In this document: positions 9,736-18,750 of the stretch, in pieces
Position numbering within the stretch: position 1 is the first letter of the stretch
Layout of the letters: the number at the start of each line of letters is the position of its first letter
Origin: Candidatus Thiodiazotropha sp. (ex Gloverina cf. vestifex)
GTDB taxonomy: Bacteria > Pseudomonadota > Gammaproteobacteria > Chromatiales > Chromatiaceae
DNA: 23,637 bases
Assembly (NCBI GenBank): GCA_025656435.1
Contig: JAHXHT010000008.1
Location: 1 to 23,637, forward strand
Reading direction: 5' to 3'
Program-made: the position numbers and the translations under genes
Notes under the pieces: generated by a model
The model's database searches: none
The model's input: the letters and a program-made list of their open reading frames with translations, nothing else
What the model was told of the DNA's origin: nothing

Positions 9736-12027
9736 CTAGAAACCGCCACCAATTCTAAACTGGAATTTCTCGGATGAATCACCCTCCTCCTCAACAATGG
9801 GATAACCCAGACTGAAGGAGAGTGCACCAACAGGCGAGAACCAAGATAACATTAGACCGGTCGACACTCTAATCCGATCCCACTCGATATTCTCCCCTGC
9901 CTCGACGTCAAAGACATTGCCTGCGTCGAGAAACAGGCCGGCACGTACGGTATCCTTGAAATCTTCACCGAATACCGGAAATGCCAGTTCCATTTGACCA
10001 ATAACTTTGGCATTTGCTCCCAAAGCATCACCCTGTGAATCTTTCGGCCCCAGGGTGTTCTCCTCGAATCCCCTGACCGTACCAATACCGCCGGCATAGA
10101 AGTTACGGAAAAAGGGTAGCGCTTCATCCTCACCAAAACCGTCACCATATCCCAGTTCACCGTTTAGCATGAGGGTCAATGCGCCAGTCAGCGGGAAGTA
10201 ACGGGTATGCCGATAGGTCATGCGATAGTATTGCAGGTCGCTGCCCGGAGTATTGGCTTCAAGAGCGAGTACCTGGCGCCCACCACGGTTGGGGAAGATC
10301 GCCCGATCCCGGGTATCGCGGACCCAGCTGCCAGTCAGTTCAAGATCTCTGAAATGGTCGCCATTGGCCGCCTCGAAATCGATGATCTCCTGTGAGGGAG
10401 ACGAACCAAGAAAGAAGGTCGTATCCTCATAAACAACACCGAAGCGCAGCCGATCGAATTCAGTCAGGGGAATACCGTAGTTGACTCCCAGCCTGCCCAC
10501 ATCTGTGGAGAAGCTGGAGATATTGAGTTCTGCAAAATCGGTCTGCCGATAACTCATTTCAATACCCCGGCTCACACCGTCGATGGTGTAGTAGGGATTG
10601 GTGTAGGCAATGCTCAGTTTCTTGGTCGCATCACTGGTATCAAAACCCGCACTGACACGCTTGCCGCTACCCAGGAAGTTATCCTGCGTAATGCTCGCAT
10701 TGAGGGTAATACCCTGGGTTTGTGAGAAGCCGACACCCGCACTCAGACTACCTGAAGCGCTCTCAGTGACATCGACGTTGACATCCACCAGATCGGTGCT
10801 GCCCGGCACTGCCGGGGTTTCAACACTGACGTCGCTGAAATAACCGAGACGCTGCAGTCTGTCACGGGAGAGTTTTGTCTTTTCACCGGAGAACCAGGCC
10901 GATTCCATCTGCCGCATCTCCCGCCGCAGGACCTCGTCACGGGTAGAGGCATTACCGCTGAAGTTGAGGTAACGAACATAGACCCGCTTGCCGGGATCGA
11001 CGAAAAAGGTAATCCCGACAGTACGATTCTCGCGGTCAATGTCGGGAATACTGTTCACATTGGCGAAGACATAACCCGCATCCGAATACTTACTGTTGAG
11101 TCCGTCTGCGCTGGCACTCACCTTCTTACGTGAGAATACTTCCCCACGTTTCAGATGAATGAGTGGGAACAGCTCCTCATGAGGCAGCTCCAGGTCACCC
11201 GCCAATTTGATATCGTTGAGGGTGAGTACCTCTCCCTCGTCGATCGCGACAGTAATATAAATATCTTTTTTATCAGGCGTGATCGATACCTGGGTCGACG
11301 CTATCTTGAAATCGATATATCCCCGATCGAGATAGAAGGAACGCAAGGTTTCAAGATCCCCGCCCAGCGCCTGCTTGGAGTATTTATCCTTACTGGAGAA
11401 GAAGGCGTACCAGGCTGGGATTCCCAGCTCAAATTCATCCAGTAACTCATCATCATCAAAGGTGTGATTTCCGATCAGATTTATTTTCTTGATGCGGGCA
11501 GTGAGCCCTTCGGAGATCTCGATTTCAATACCGACCCGATTACGCTCAAGGGGTGTGACCGTTGATTCAATCCTTACCCCGTACTTGCCACGGGAAAAGT
11601 ATTGGCGGTTCAGTTCCTGCTCCACCTTCTCCAGCAAGGCGCGCTTAAAGACGCGGCCTTCCGCCAGGCCGATATCTTTCAGACCGGCCAGCAGCTGATC
11701 GGTTTCCAGATCTTTGTTACCGCTGATATTGATTTCTGCGATGGCGGGACGTTCACGGACAAAGACAATGAGAATATCACCATCCCGTTCCAGGCGAACA
11801 TCTTGGAAGAAACCTGTTTTGAACAGGGTACGAATAATTTGTGCGGTATTACCCGCATTGACCTCATCCCCGGTTTTCACCGGCAGGTAGTTGAATACGG
11901 TGCCGGCGGAGATGCGCTGTAGGCCCTCGACCCGGATATCCTCCACCTGGAACGCCCTGACTTGTGAGACCACCAACCCCAGAAACAGCAAGAGGAGAGC
12001 GGCAGGAAGACGAACGCGTGAAGACAT
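9736..12027 (-). CDS. bamA: Outer-membrane protein assembly factor BamA
   Basis: This is the central Omp85-type pore of the BAM complex, which inserts beta-barrel proteins into the outer membrane. The 763-residue protein has a signal peptide (cleavage likely after SQVRA, residue 25), then POTRA domains from about 26 to 425, beginning FQVEDIRVEGLQRISAG. A 16-strand barrel follows, with the conserved L6 motif VRGF at 651-654, and the chain ends in the aromatic FRIGGGF. The start ATG has a weak ribosome site. It lies 125 nt after rseP. I looked in that gap for a sigma-E type promoter and found none convincing. Confidence 0.97.
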   Translation of the reverse strand: MSSRVRLPAALLLLFLGLVVSQVRAFQVEDIRVEGLQRISAGTVFNYLPVKTGDEVNAGNTAQIIRTLFKTGFFQDVRLERDGDILIVFVRERPAIAEINISGNKDLETDQLLAGLKDIGLAEGRVFKRALLEKVEQELNRQYFSRGKYGVRIESTVTPLERNRVGIEIEISEGLTARIKKINLIGNHTFDDDELLDEFELGIPAWYAFFSSKDKYSKQALGGDLETLRSFYLDRGYIDFKIASTQVSITPDKKDIYITVAIDEGEVLTLNDIKLAGDLELPHEELFPLIHLKRGEVFSRKKVSASADGLNSKYSDAGYVFANVNSIPDIDRENRTVGITFFVDPGKRVYVRYLNFSGNASTRDEVLRREMRQMESAWFSGEKTKLSRDRLQRLGYFSDVSVETPAVPGSTDLVDVNVDVTESASGSLSAGVGFSQTQGITLNASITQDNFLGSGKRVSAGFDTSDATKKLSIAYTNPYYTIDGVSRGIEMSYRQTDFAELNISSFSTDVGRLGVNYGIPLTEFDRLRFGVVYEDTTFFLGSSPSQEIIDFEAANGDHFRDLELTGSWVRDTRDRAIFPNRGGRQVLALEANTPGSDLQYYRMTYRHTRYFPLTGALTLMLNGELGYGDGFGEDEALPFFRNFYAGGIGTVRGFEENTLGPKDSQGDALGANAKVIGQMELAFPVFGEDFKDTVRAGLFLDAGNVFDVEAGENIEWDRIRVSTGLMLSWFSPVGALSFSLGYPIVEEEGDSSEKFQFRIGGGF

Positions 12028-12152
12028 ATGGTGATTACTATTTTATTGCTGAATTTGTTTTTGGTTGCTCAGAATCCATCATGCCCAGCCTTACTGGAGG
12101 ACAACACAGCGCGTAAGTATAAGGGATCTTCGCCCTTGAGGGTACAGAACAA

Positions 12153-13517
12153 CTAACCGAGATAGCGATTCAGATCGATAAAAATCGCAAGCCCCATGAT
12201 GGCCAGGAGAATCAACATACCCATCTTCTGACCCTGCTCCATAAAGTGTTCCGAGAGGGGAGACCCTTTGACCGCCTCGATCAGGAAGAAGAAGAGGTGG
12301 CCCCCATCAAGGACCGGAATCGGTAAAAGATTGAGCACACCGAGGCTGATACTGACGACAGCCAGGAACTTGAGGAAATAGACAATCCCGTGGCTGGCTG
12401 ATTTCCCTGCATAGTCAGCGATAGAGATGGGGCCACTGAGATTCTTGACCGACACCTCACCGACTATCATCTTGCCCAGCATCCGGAGCATCAGGACCGA
12501 GTAATCCCAGGTTTTTGCCATGGACCGGCCAACCGCCTCGACCGGTCCGTAGCGAACCACCGATCGGTAGCTCTCTCTGAGGTCTTCAGGCACCTTCGGA
12601 CCTGCACCCACACGCCCAATGGTCTCATCGCCTTCTTTCCTCGATGCGGGGGTCAGGCTGAGTGTCAGTACCTGAGAAGCCCGCTCAATCTCCATTTGCA
12701 GGGACTGTTCGGGACGGGCGCGCACATACTCCACCCACTGATTCCAATTCTCCACCGCTTCACCATCGACTGAGATGATCCGATCACCAGACTGAAGGCC
12801 GGCACGATCAGCGGGTTCGCCCGCAAGAATCTCATCGAGAACCGGCGGAAGAATAAGACGGGCCGGCGACAAACCGAGACCCTTCAGGATCTGCCCTTCC
12901 TCCGCCAACTCCTGGAGTCCTTCAGTCTGCAGAGAGTAGTGGCGCTCATCACCCTCTTTTGTACGCACATGAATCGTCAGGGTCGGCTCAACCAGCGAGC
13001 GACCCAGTAGCTCATAGATCACAAGTTCCCAGGAGGGAGTCGGTTTTCCTGATACCGATAGAATTTCATCTCCCGGCTGAAAACCAACCTGTTCGGCGCG
13101 GGACGCTTCAGACACGTCCCCCACCAGGGGCTTGAAGCCGGTGTCGCCGGTGACAAAGATCAACCAGAAGGCGAAGATGGCGAAGAGAAAATTGAATAGG
13201 GGGCCGGCCACCACAATGGCGCTGCGTACCGGCAGGGACTGACGATTGAAGGCACGTGCCTGCTCTTCAGGTTCAACCGGGGCTTCCCGCTCGTCAAGCA
13301 TTTTAACGTAGCCACCCAACGGTATAGCCGCGATAACAAACTCCGTACCATCCACCCTGCCCACCCGCTTCCACAGTGGACGACCAAATCCGATGGAGAA
13401 ACGCAACACTTTGACACCCAGCTTACGGGCCACCCAGAAATGACCGAACTCATGCACAGCAATGAGTATCGCCAGGGCAACAATAAAAAAGAGAAGCTTG
13501 AAGAGTAGCGCGTCCAT
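12153..13517 (-). CDS. rseP: Site-2 intramembrane zinc protease RseP
   Basis: This inner-membrane metalloprotease makes the second cut in the anti-sigma factor RseA during envelope stress and clears signal peptides. The zinc motif HEFGH is at residues 22-26 in the first membrane segment. The third zinc ligand is in NLLPIPVLDGGH (Asp404). Two PDZ domains lie between, roughly residues 125-200 and 220-290, the second around ILAGEPADRAGLQSGDRIISVDG. The 454-residue length is normal. It is 30 nt downstream of dxr and upstream of bamA, linking protease and outer-membrane assembly. ATG at 13517 begins directly with the first membrane helix. Confidence 0.97.
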   Translation of the reverse strand: MDALLFKLLFFIVALAILIAVHEFGHFWVARKLGVKVLRFSIGFGRPLWKRVGRVDGTEFVIAAIPLGGYVKMLDEREAPVEPEEQARAFNRQSLPVRSAIVVAGPLFNFLFAIFAFWLIFVTGDTGFKPLVGDVSEASRAEQVGFQPGDEILSVSGKPTPSWELVIYELLGRSLVEPTLTIHVRTKEGDERHYSLQTEGLQELAEEGQILKGLGLSPARLILPPVLDEILAGEPADRAGLQSGDRIISVDGEAVENWNQWVEYVRARPEQSLQMEIERASQVLTLSLTPASRKEGDETIGRVGAGPKVPEDLRESYRSVVRYGPVEAVGRSMAKTWDYSVLMLRMLGKMIVGEVSVKNLSGPISIADYAGKSASHGIVYFLKFLAVVSISLGVLNLLPIPVLDGGHLFFFLIEAVKGSPLSEHFMEQGQKMGMLILLAIMGLAIFIDLNRYLG

Positions 13518-13547
13518 AGAATCAGAATATTTCCGGTTAACCCTTTT

Positions 13548-14726
13548 TCAGACCCTGCTCAGGGCCACTTGTTCCGCGACACCACGGGTCTCTGCATCGA
13601 TTCTCAGCAGTCCATCGAGGCTATCGACCTTACCTGCCGGCAGCCGTTGCAAAGTCTCATCCACCACCACTGAGATATCCGTAAACCGAAGTCGCTCAGC
13701 GAGAAAAGCTGCTACAGCCACCTCGTTGGCGGCATTGAGAATCGCCGGTGCCGTGCCTCCCGCTTCGATCGCTTCGAACGCCAGACGCAAGCAGGGAAAG
13801 CGCTGCAGGTCAGGCACCTCGAAATCGAGCTGGGCGACCTGGAGCAGATCGAGACTCCCCACGCCGGATTCGATACGATCCGGCCAGGCCAGGGCATGCG
13901 CGATGGGTGTCCGCATATCGGGATTACCCAACTGGGCAAGTACCGAACCATCAATGTACTCCACCATGGAGTGGATCACGCTCTGGGGATGCAGCACAAC
14001 CTGGATTTTCTCAGGCTCGGCATGAAACAGCCAATGAGCCTCGATCACTTCCAACCCTTTGTTCATCATGGTGGCGGAATCCACCGAGATCTTGCGCCCC
14101 ATCTCCCAATTGGGATGAGCGCAGGCCTGGGCCGGTGTCACCGACTTCAGCGCCTCCAGAGGTGTTGTACGAAAGGGGCCACCCGACGCTGTCAGCAAAA
14201 TACGCTTGACCCCACGGGCTTCAAGATTGCGGGCTCCATCCGGCGGCAGGCATTGGAAAACCGCATTATGTTCGCTGTCGATAGGCAGGATCTGCGCCCC
14301 ATGGGCCTCAGCCTCCTGCATGAACAGCCGCCCGGCGACCACCAGTGCCTCCTTATTGGCCAATAACACCCGTTTGCCGGCACGTACCGCAGCAAGGGCA
14401 GGCAGCAGGCCGGCAGCGCCGACAATGGCTGCCATCACATAGTCTGCATCAGACATGGCGGCAGCTGTTTCCAGGCCACGCAGGCCACAAAGCACCTCTG
14501 TGGGAACGCTCCTCACAGCCAGGGCCTTGGCCAGCTGCCGTCCCGATAGCTCATCAGCCATGACAGCCACTTTGGGTCTGAACCGCTGGCACTGCTCTAG
14601 CAACCCATCCACATCACTGTTGGCGGTGAGCGCCTCGACCCGATATTTATCGGGATGGCGGGCAATGACATCCAGGGTACTGACACCGATGGAACCGGTG
14701 GAACCCAGTACGGTGATACCTTTCAT
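13548..14726 (-). CDS. dxr: 1-deoxy-D-xylulose 5-phosphate reductoisomerase
   Basis: This NADPH-dependent enzyme converts DXP to 2-C-methyl-D-erythritol 4-phosphate, the committed step of the MEP isoprenoid pathway. The N-terminal nucleotide motif is GSTGSIG (residues 8-14). Conserved blocks include LLANKEALVVAG, LPIDSEHNAVFQ (metal-binding Asp and Glu), ASGGPF and KISVDSATMMNKGLEVIEAH. The 392-residue length is normal (E. coli 398). The stop lies 30 nt before rseP, and the start overlaps the cdsA stop by 4 nt (ATGA). Confidence 0.98.
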   Translation of the reverse strand: MKGITVLGSTGSIGVSTLDVIARHPDKYRVEALTANSDVDGLLEQCQRFRPKVAVMADELSGRQLAKALAVRSVPTEVLCGLRGLETAAAMSDADYVMAAIVGAAGLLPALAAVRAGKRVLLANKEALVVAGRLFMQEAEAHGAQILPIDSEHNAVFQCLPPDGARNLEARGVKRILLTASGGPFRTTPLEALKSVTPAQACAHPNWEMGRKISVDSATMMNKGLEVIEAHWLFHAEPEKIQVVLHPQSVIHSMVEYIDGSVLAQLGNPDMRTPIAHALAWPDRIESGVGSLDLLQVAQLDFEVPDLQRFPCLRLAFEAIEAGGTAPAILNAANEVAVAAFLAERLRFTDISVVVDETLQRLPAGKVDSLDGLLRIDAETRGVAEQVALSRV

Positions 14727-15544
14727 CCGGCCTCTCCGAATAGCATCAGACCCAGCAGAAAAACAGGGGCCGCTGCGGTCAGGCTGTCAATCCTGTCCAA
14801 CATGCCGCCATGCCCCGGCAGCAGCATGCCGCTGTCTTTCATCCCTTGTCGCCTTTTCAACAGGCTCTCGAAAAGATCACCGACCACAGAGAACAACATG
14901 GTCACCAGGCACAACATCAAAATCAGTGGCACCTGAGAGAGCCTTGTATCAAACCACCAAACCAGAAATAGTCCACACAAGAGCGCACTCGCCATCGCCC
15001 CATAAACTCCCTCTCGTGTCTTGCCGGGGCTTACTTGGGGTGCCAGCTTGTTACTACCCCAGCGATGACCTGCGAAGTATGCACCCACGTCTGCGCTCCA
15101 GATCAGAATCAGAAGAAACAGCATCAGTACCGGACCATTCTCCGGGGTCCGGTGTATGACGACCAGTGACAACCAGGCCGGCACCAATACCACGAGTCCT
15201 TCAAATACGCGTAGCGGTTCAAGACCTGGGCGTTCGGCCTCACCTTGATAGCGACTCAGACGAAAAAGTGCCAACAACCACCACAACACACTGAGTCCAA
15301 TCACCCCAAAAATCCAGGCTGGAGGCAGAAAGAGATAGACACAAAGCATCACCAGGAGTACGAACAGGGTATAGAGCCATTGACCGGCCTTATGGGAGAT
15401 ACCACTCAGCGTTGCCCACTCCCTTGCACCGAAGCCAACCACCAGCGCCAACAAGAGCGCCACTATGTCAGTCGGCAGCAGCCACACCGCGGTAATAACC
15501 AGTGGCGCTAGGATAAGTGCCGTGATAACGCGCTGCTTCAACAT
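14723..15544 (-). CDS. cdsA: Phosphatidate cytidylyltransferase
   Basis: This integral membrane enzyme makes CDP-diacylglycerol from phosphatidic acid and CTP, the branch point of phospholipid synthesis. Seven to eight hydrophobic segments are visible. The C-terminal CDS signature is complete: SLLKRRQGMKDSGMLLPGHG followed by GMLDRIDS. The start is set at ATG 15544 (MLKQRVITALILAPLVI), giving 273 residues. An in-frame extension of 14 residues upstream would run into uppS and has no family match. The gap to the uppS stop is 7 nt, and the stop overlaps dxr. Confidence 0.97.
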   Translation of the reverse strand: MLKQRVITALILAPLVITAVWLLPTDIVALLLALVVGFGAREWATLSGISHKAGQWLYTLFVLLVMLCVYLFLPPAWIFGVIGLSVLWWLLALFRLSRYQGEAERPGLEPLRVFEGLVVLVPAWLSLVVIHRTPENGPVLMLFLLILIWSADVGAYFAGHRWGSNKLAPQVSPGKTREGVYGAMASALLCGLFLVWWFDTRLSQVPLILMLCLVTMLFSVVGDLFESLLKRRQGMKDSGMLLPGHGGMLDRIDSLTAAAPVFLLGLMLFGEAG

Positions 15545-15551
15545 GGCAGCT

Positions 15552-16322
15552 TCAGGATGCCTCAGCCTGGTCCTGGATCTGCTCACCAGTGCGACCGAAA
15601 CGTCGCTGCCTGTTGGTGAAGTCCGTCAGCGCGGCATCCAGCGCAGCGCCGTCAAAATCCGGCCAGAGAATATCGGTAAAATAGAGCTCGGTATAAGCAC
15701 ATTGCCATAGCAGAAAGTTGCTGATGCGCTTCTCTCCACCGGTACGTATAAAGAGATCAGGTTCGTGTAGATCGGCAAAGGAGAGCGCATCTTCAAGCAT
15801 TGACTCGTCGATCTGCTCAGGGTCTATCTCGCCGGCCTGTACCCTCTCAGCCATCTGTTTGGCTGCTTGTGTGATATCCCAGCGCCCCCCGTAATTGGCA
15901 GCAACTTGCAACACAAGCCCTGAGTTCTCAGCAGTCAGCGCCTCGACTTCACCAATCTGGCGCTGCAGCTTATCGGAAAATGCGGCACGATCTCCGATCA
16001 CTCGCAATCTCACACCATTCCGATGTAGTCTGCGCGCCTCTTTTTTGAGTGAACGGATGAAGAGATCCATGATCAGGCTGACCTCTTTCTGAGGACGACG
16101 CCAGTTCTCGCTGCTGAAGGCAAACAGGGTGAGGATAGAGATACCGCGATCCACACAGGCCTCCACAATCCGGCGTACTGCTTCGACACCAACCGGATGG
16201 CCGGCATAGCGGGGCAAGCCTCTCCGCTTCGCCCAACGGCCATTACCATCCATGATCACCGCAATATGTCGCGGCAGTCTCGTGTCATCTGATTCGGGTT
16301 CCTGAGGCGTCCCCTGTATCAT
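15552..16322 (-). CDS. uppS: Undecaprenyl diphosphate synthase
   Basis: This cis-prenyltransferase adds eight isopentenyl units to farnesyl diphosphate, giving the C55 carrier for peptidoglycan and O-antigen. The conserved motif HIAVIMDGNGRWAKRRGLPR carries the catalytic Asp25. LTLFAFSSENWRRP, VAANYGGRWDI, EPDLFIRTGGEKRISNFLLW and YTELYFTDILWPDF are all present. The 256-residue length is normal. No clear Shine-Dalgarno is seen before the ATG. The frr stop lies 46 nt upstream and cdsA starts 7 nt downstream. Confidence 0.97.
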   Translation of the reverse strand: MIQGTPQEPESDDTRLPRHIAVIMDGNGRWAKRRGLPRYAGHPVGVEAVRRIVEACVDRGISILTLFAFSSENWRRPQKEVSLIMDLFIRSLKKEARRLHRNGVRLRVIGDRAAFSDKLQRQIGEVEALTAENSGLVLQVAANYGGRWDITQAAKQMAERVQAGEIDPEQIDESMLEDALSFADLHEPDLFIRTGGEKRISNFLLWQCAYTELYFTDILWPDFDGAALDAALTDFTNRQRRFGRTGEQIQDQAEAS

Positions 16323-16368
16323 GTTGACTGATGGCGAGTGGATGATGTGATCACAGTGAACCTGAAGA

Positions 16369-16926
16369 TCAGATCTCCATCAGGTCCTTCTCTTTCTCAC
16401 CCAGCACCTCATCAATCTCCTTGATATGTTGATCGGTCAGATTCTGAATGATCTCCTGACCGCGACGCTCATCATCTTCGGAGATCACCTTGTCTTTGAC
16501 CAACTCTTTGAGATCGTGATTGGCATCCCGACGAATATTACGCACTGCCACTTTTGCACCTTCGGCCTCATGTCGCACTACACGAATGAGATCCTTGCGC
16601 CGTTCCTCGGTCAGTGCGGGCATGGGTACGCGAATCACGGTACCTGCACTCATGGGATTGAGGCCGAGATCAGAGGTCATGATCGCTTTTTCTATTGGCG
16701 CCACCATGGTCTTTTCCCAAGGCGTGACAGTCAGTGTACGGGCATCCTCGGTATTGATATTCGCCACCTGACTGAGAGGCACCTCGGAACCGTAATAATC
16801 CACACGGATGTGATCCAATAGACTGGCGTGTGCCCTGCCTGTGCGCACCTTGGCCAACTCATGCACCAGGGATTCCACACTCTTACCCATACGGGTCGCC
16901 GCGTCGGTTTTGATATCGTCGATCAT
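16369..16926 (-). CDS. frr: Ribosome recycling factor
   Basis: RRF splits the post-termination ribosome together with EF-G. The start is set at ATG 16926 (MIDDIKTDAATRMGKSVESL), giving 185 residues, the exact family length. A longer in-frame reading into pyrH lacks family similarity. Conserved segments are KVRTGRAHASLLDHIRVDYYG, LTVTPWEKTMVAPIEKAI, RVPMPALTEERRKDL, the hinge-domain stretch VRNIRRDANHDLK and a C-terminal helix. AGGG lies about 8 nt before the ATG. Only 1 nt separates it from the pyrH stop, suggesting coupling. Confidence 0.98.
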   Translation of the reverse strand: MIDDIKTDAATRMGKSVESLVHELAKVRTGRAHASLLDHIRVDYYGSEVPLSQVANINTEDARTLTVTPWEKTMVAPIEKAIMTSDLGLNPMSAGTVIRVPMPALTEERRKDLIRVVRHEAEGAKVAVRNIRRDANHDLKELVKDKVISEDDERRGQEIIQNLTDQHIKEIDEVLGEKEKDLMEI

Positions 16927-16927
16927 C

Positions 16928-17650
16928 TCAGTCGCCCTTTTCCACCAGAGAACCGATGGCCTCACCACGCACCAAACGCATGAGAGCACCCGGATCATTA
17001 ACATTCATAATACGCAACGGCATGCCATTATCTCTGCACAGCACGATGGCCGTTGCATCCATCACCTGCAGGTTTTCCGCCAATGCCCTATCGTAGGTAA
17101 GCGTCGGATAGAAGACCGCTTGGGGATCTTTCACCGGATCCGCAGAATAGACGCCATTAACCTTGGTTGCCTTGATCATCAGGTCGGCACTGATCTCGAC
17201 TGCACGGAGACTGGCCGCCGAGTCGGTTGTAAAGTAGGGATTGCCGGTACCCGCCGCCAGAATGACGACTTTCCCCTCTGACAGTAGTCGACGCGCATCC
17301 CGCGCCGTAAAACGGTCACAGACATCCGGCATCTCCAGCGCAGACATCACGCTGGAAGCCACCCCAATACGGTCGAGGGCATCCTGCATGGCGAGGGAGT
17401 TCATCACTGTCGCCAGCATGCCCATGTGATCACCACGCACCCGATCGAAACCACCCTGAGCCAATCCGGCGCCACGAAAGATGTTGCCGCCACCGATGAC
17501 CAAGCCTATCTGTATACCCGCATTCACCAGGTCACGGATCTCACCGGCCACTCGCTGGAGAATCTCAGGATTGATACCGAAGTCATCATCACCCATCAAT
17601 GCCTCGCCGCTGAGTTTGAGCAGGATGCGTTGGCCGATCAGTTGGGTCAT
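16928..17650 (-). CDS. pyrH: Uridylate kinase
   Basis: This hexameric bacterial UMP kinase of the amino acid kinase fold phosphorylates UMP to UDP with ATP. The 240-residue protein has RILLKLSGEALMGDDDFGI, the glycine loop GGGNIFRG (53-60), GDHMGMLATVMNSLAM and the C-terminal ATGTGNPYFTTDSAASLRA. The length equals the E. coli enzyme (241). It is separated from tsf by 108 nt with a candidate promoter, and frr begins 1 nt after its stop. Confidence 0.98.
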   Translation of the reverse strand: MTQLIGQRILLKLSGEALMGDDDFGINPEILQRVAGEIRDLVNAGIQIGLVIGGGNIFRGAGLAQGGFDRVRGDHMGMLATVMNSLAMQDALDRIGVASSVMSALEMPDVCDRFTARDARRLLSEGKVVILAAGTGNPYFTTDSAASLRAVEISADLMIKATKVNGVYSADPVKDPQAVFYPTLTYDRALAENLQVMDATAIVLCRDNGMPLRIMNVNDPGALMRLVRGEAIGSLVEKGD

Positions 17651-17685
17651 TGACTGAGATTCTCTGGTGTTATGGGTTTTGCGTG

Positions 17686-17691
17686 ATTATA
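17686..17691 (-). promoter_or_regulatory. Candidate -10 element for a pyrH promoter
   Basis: The minus strand carries a perfect TATAAT here, 35 nt before the pyrH ATG, giving a short leader of about 29 nt. No good -35 hexamer sits 16-18 nt upstream. It is therefore either a weak promoter helped by an activator or a chance match. The tsf-pyrH gap is a known place for an internal promoter in this cluster. Confidence 0.4.
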
Positions 17692-17758
17692 AACGGTCGT
17701 GAGAATAAGGTCTTGTTGTCGCAGGATCTGTTTTCACGGCCTTCCCTGGCCATACGAG

Positions 17759-18643
17759 TTACATCTTCGCCTGAGCCATGACTTCCTCAGCGAAGTTCTC
17801 CTGTTTCTTCTCAATACCTTCGCCAACCTCAAATCGCTTGTACTGGGCCAGCTTGGCATCCCGACTTTTAAGCAGCTTGGCCACTGTGGTGTCCGGATCC
17901 TTCACGAAAGCCTGCCCCAGCAAGGTGTTCTCAGCCAGGAACTTACGCATACGGTCATCCACCATCTTCTCGATGGTGTTATCCGGCTTGCCACTCTCCT
18001 TGGCCTGCGCAGTGACGATCTCACGCTCTTTGTCGAGCAGGTCCTGAGGCATCTCCTCTTCGGAGAGGCAGACTGGGTTGGTTGCTGCAATGTGCATCGC
18101 CAGGTCCTTGCCCAACTCATCATCACCACCCTCAAGCTCCAGCACTACGCCAATTCTGACACCATGACGGTAACTGATGAGCTTGCCGCCATTGGCCTCG
18201 AAGCGGGCAAAACGGCGTACATTCATATTCTCGCCAAGCTTGGAGATCAGTGCCTCACGCGCCTGGTTGACGGTGGTATCTTCACCCTCATGCAGAGACA
18301 ACTCCATCAATGCGGGCACATCATCGGCACCACCGGCCAGAACCCGGTCTGCTACGGCCCCTACAAAGGAGGTGAAATTGTCATCCTTGCCGACAAAATC
18401 GGTTTCACAATTGATCTCAACCATGGAGGCCTGGCTGCTGTCAGCATTGAAACTGAGCACAATCACACCTTCCGCTGCAATGCGGCCTGCCTTCTTGGCA
18501 GCTTTGGCCTGGCCTGATTTACGCATATTTTCGATCGCGACATTGATATCGCCATCGGTCTCAACCAGTGCCTTCTTGCACTCCATCATACCTGCGCCGG
18601 TACGCTCGCGCAGTTCCTTCACCAAAGCGGCTGTAATCGCCAT
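17759..18643 (-). CDS. tsf: Translation elongation factor Ts
   Basis: EF-Ts is the nucleotide exchange factor that recycles EF-Tu from GDP to GTP. The 294-residue protein begins MAITAALVKELRERTGAGMMECKKAL, the UBA-like N-terminal domain. The EF-Tu contact motif TDFVGKDDNF lies in the first core subdomain. A second core repeat (RIGVVLELEGGDDELGKDLAMHIAATNP), the coiled-coil insert and the C-terminal module follow. AAGG precedes the ATG at a suitable distance. It lies 107 nt after rpsB, with a hairpin between. Confidence 0.98.
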   Translation of the reverse strand: MAITAALVKELRERTGAGMMECKKALVETDGDINVAIENMRKSGQAKAAKKAGRIAAEGVIVLSFNADSSQASMVEINCETDFVGKDDNFTSFVGAVADRVLAGGADDVPALMELSLHEGEDTTVNQAREALISKLGENMNVRRFARFEANGGKLISYRHGVRIGVVLELEGGDDELGKDLAMHIAATNPVCLSEEEMPQDLLDKEREIVTAQAKESGKPDNTIEKMVDDRMRKFLAENTLLGQAFVKDPDTTVAKLLKSRDAKLAQYKRFEVGEGIEKKQENFAEEVMAQAKM

Positions 18644-18684
18644 GACTAATTACCTTCTGTGTTACTCAATCTGTAAACGGGAAA

Positions 18685-18716
18685 GGCCGGATTCAGTACG
18701 ATACCGATGCCCGGCC
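18685..18716 (-). terminator. Attenuator-like hairpin between rpsB and tsf
   Basis: The minus strand folds GGCCGG (18716-18711) with CCGGCC (18690-18685), with an inner CGGTA/TACTG stem (one G-U) in the loop. It is followed by TTTCCCGTTT rather than a clean U-run, so termination would be partial. In E. coli a partial terminator in the same place lowers tsf expression relative to rpsB; a similar role is inferred. Confidence 0.45.
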
Positions 18717-18750
18717 CACTCTTTACTCTTGGATATTCAAGACGAGCCGA

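Noticed and set aside
12028..12152. Sigma-E promoter upstream of bamA
   Set aside because: A TCTGA is present on the minus strand, but no GAACTT-like -35 element lies at the proper distance.
16927..17004. Longer frr start within pyrH
   Set aside because: The 26-residue extension has no family similarity, while ATG 16926 has a ribosome site and gives the standard 185 residues.
17700..17757. Terminator after tsf (GGCC hairpin near 17740-17755)
   Set aside because: The stem is short and no U-run follows on the minus strand.
17699..18517. 272-codon plus-strand frame antisense to tsf
   Set aside because: It is a mirror frame of EF-Ts with Leu/His-rich composition and no recognisable motif.
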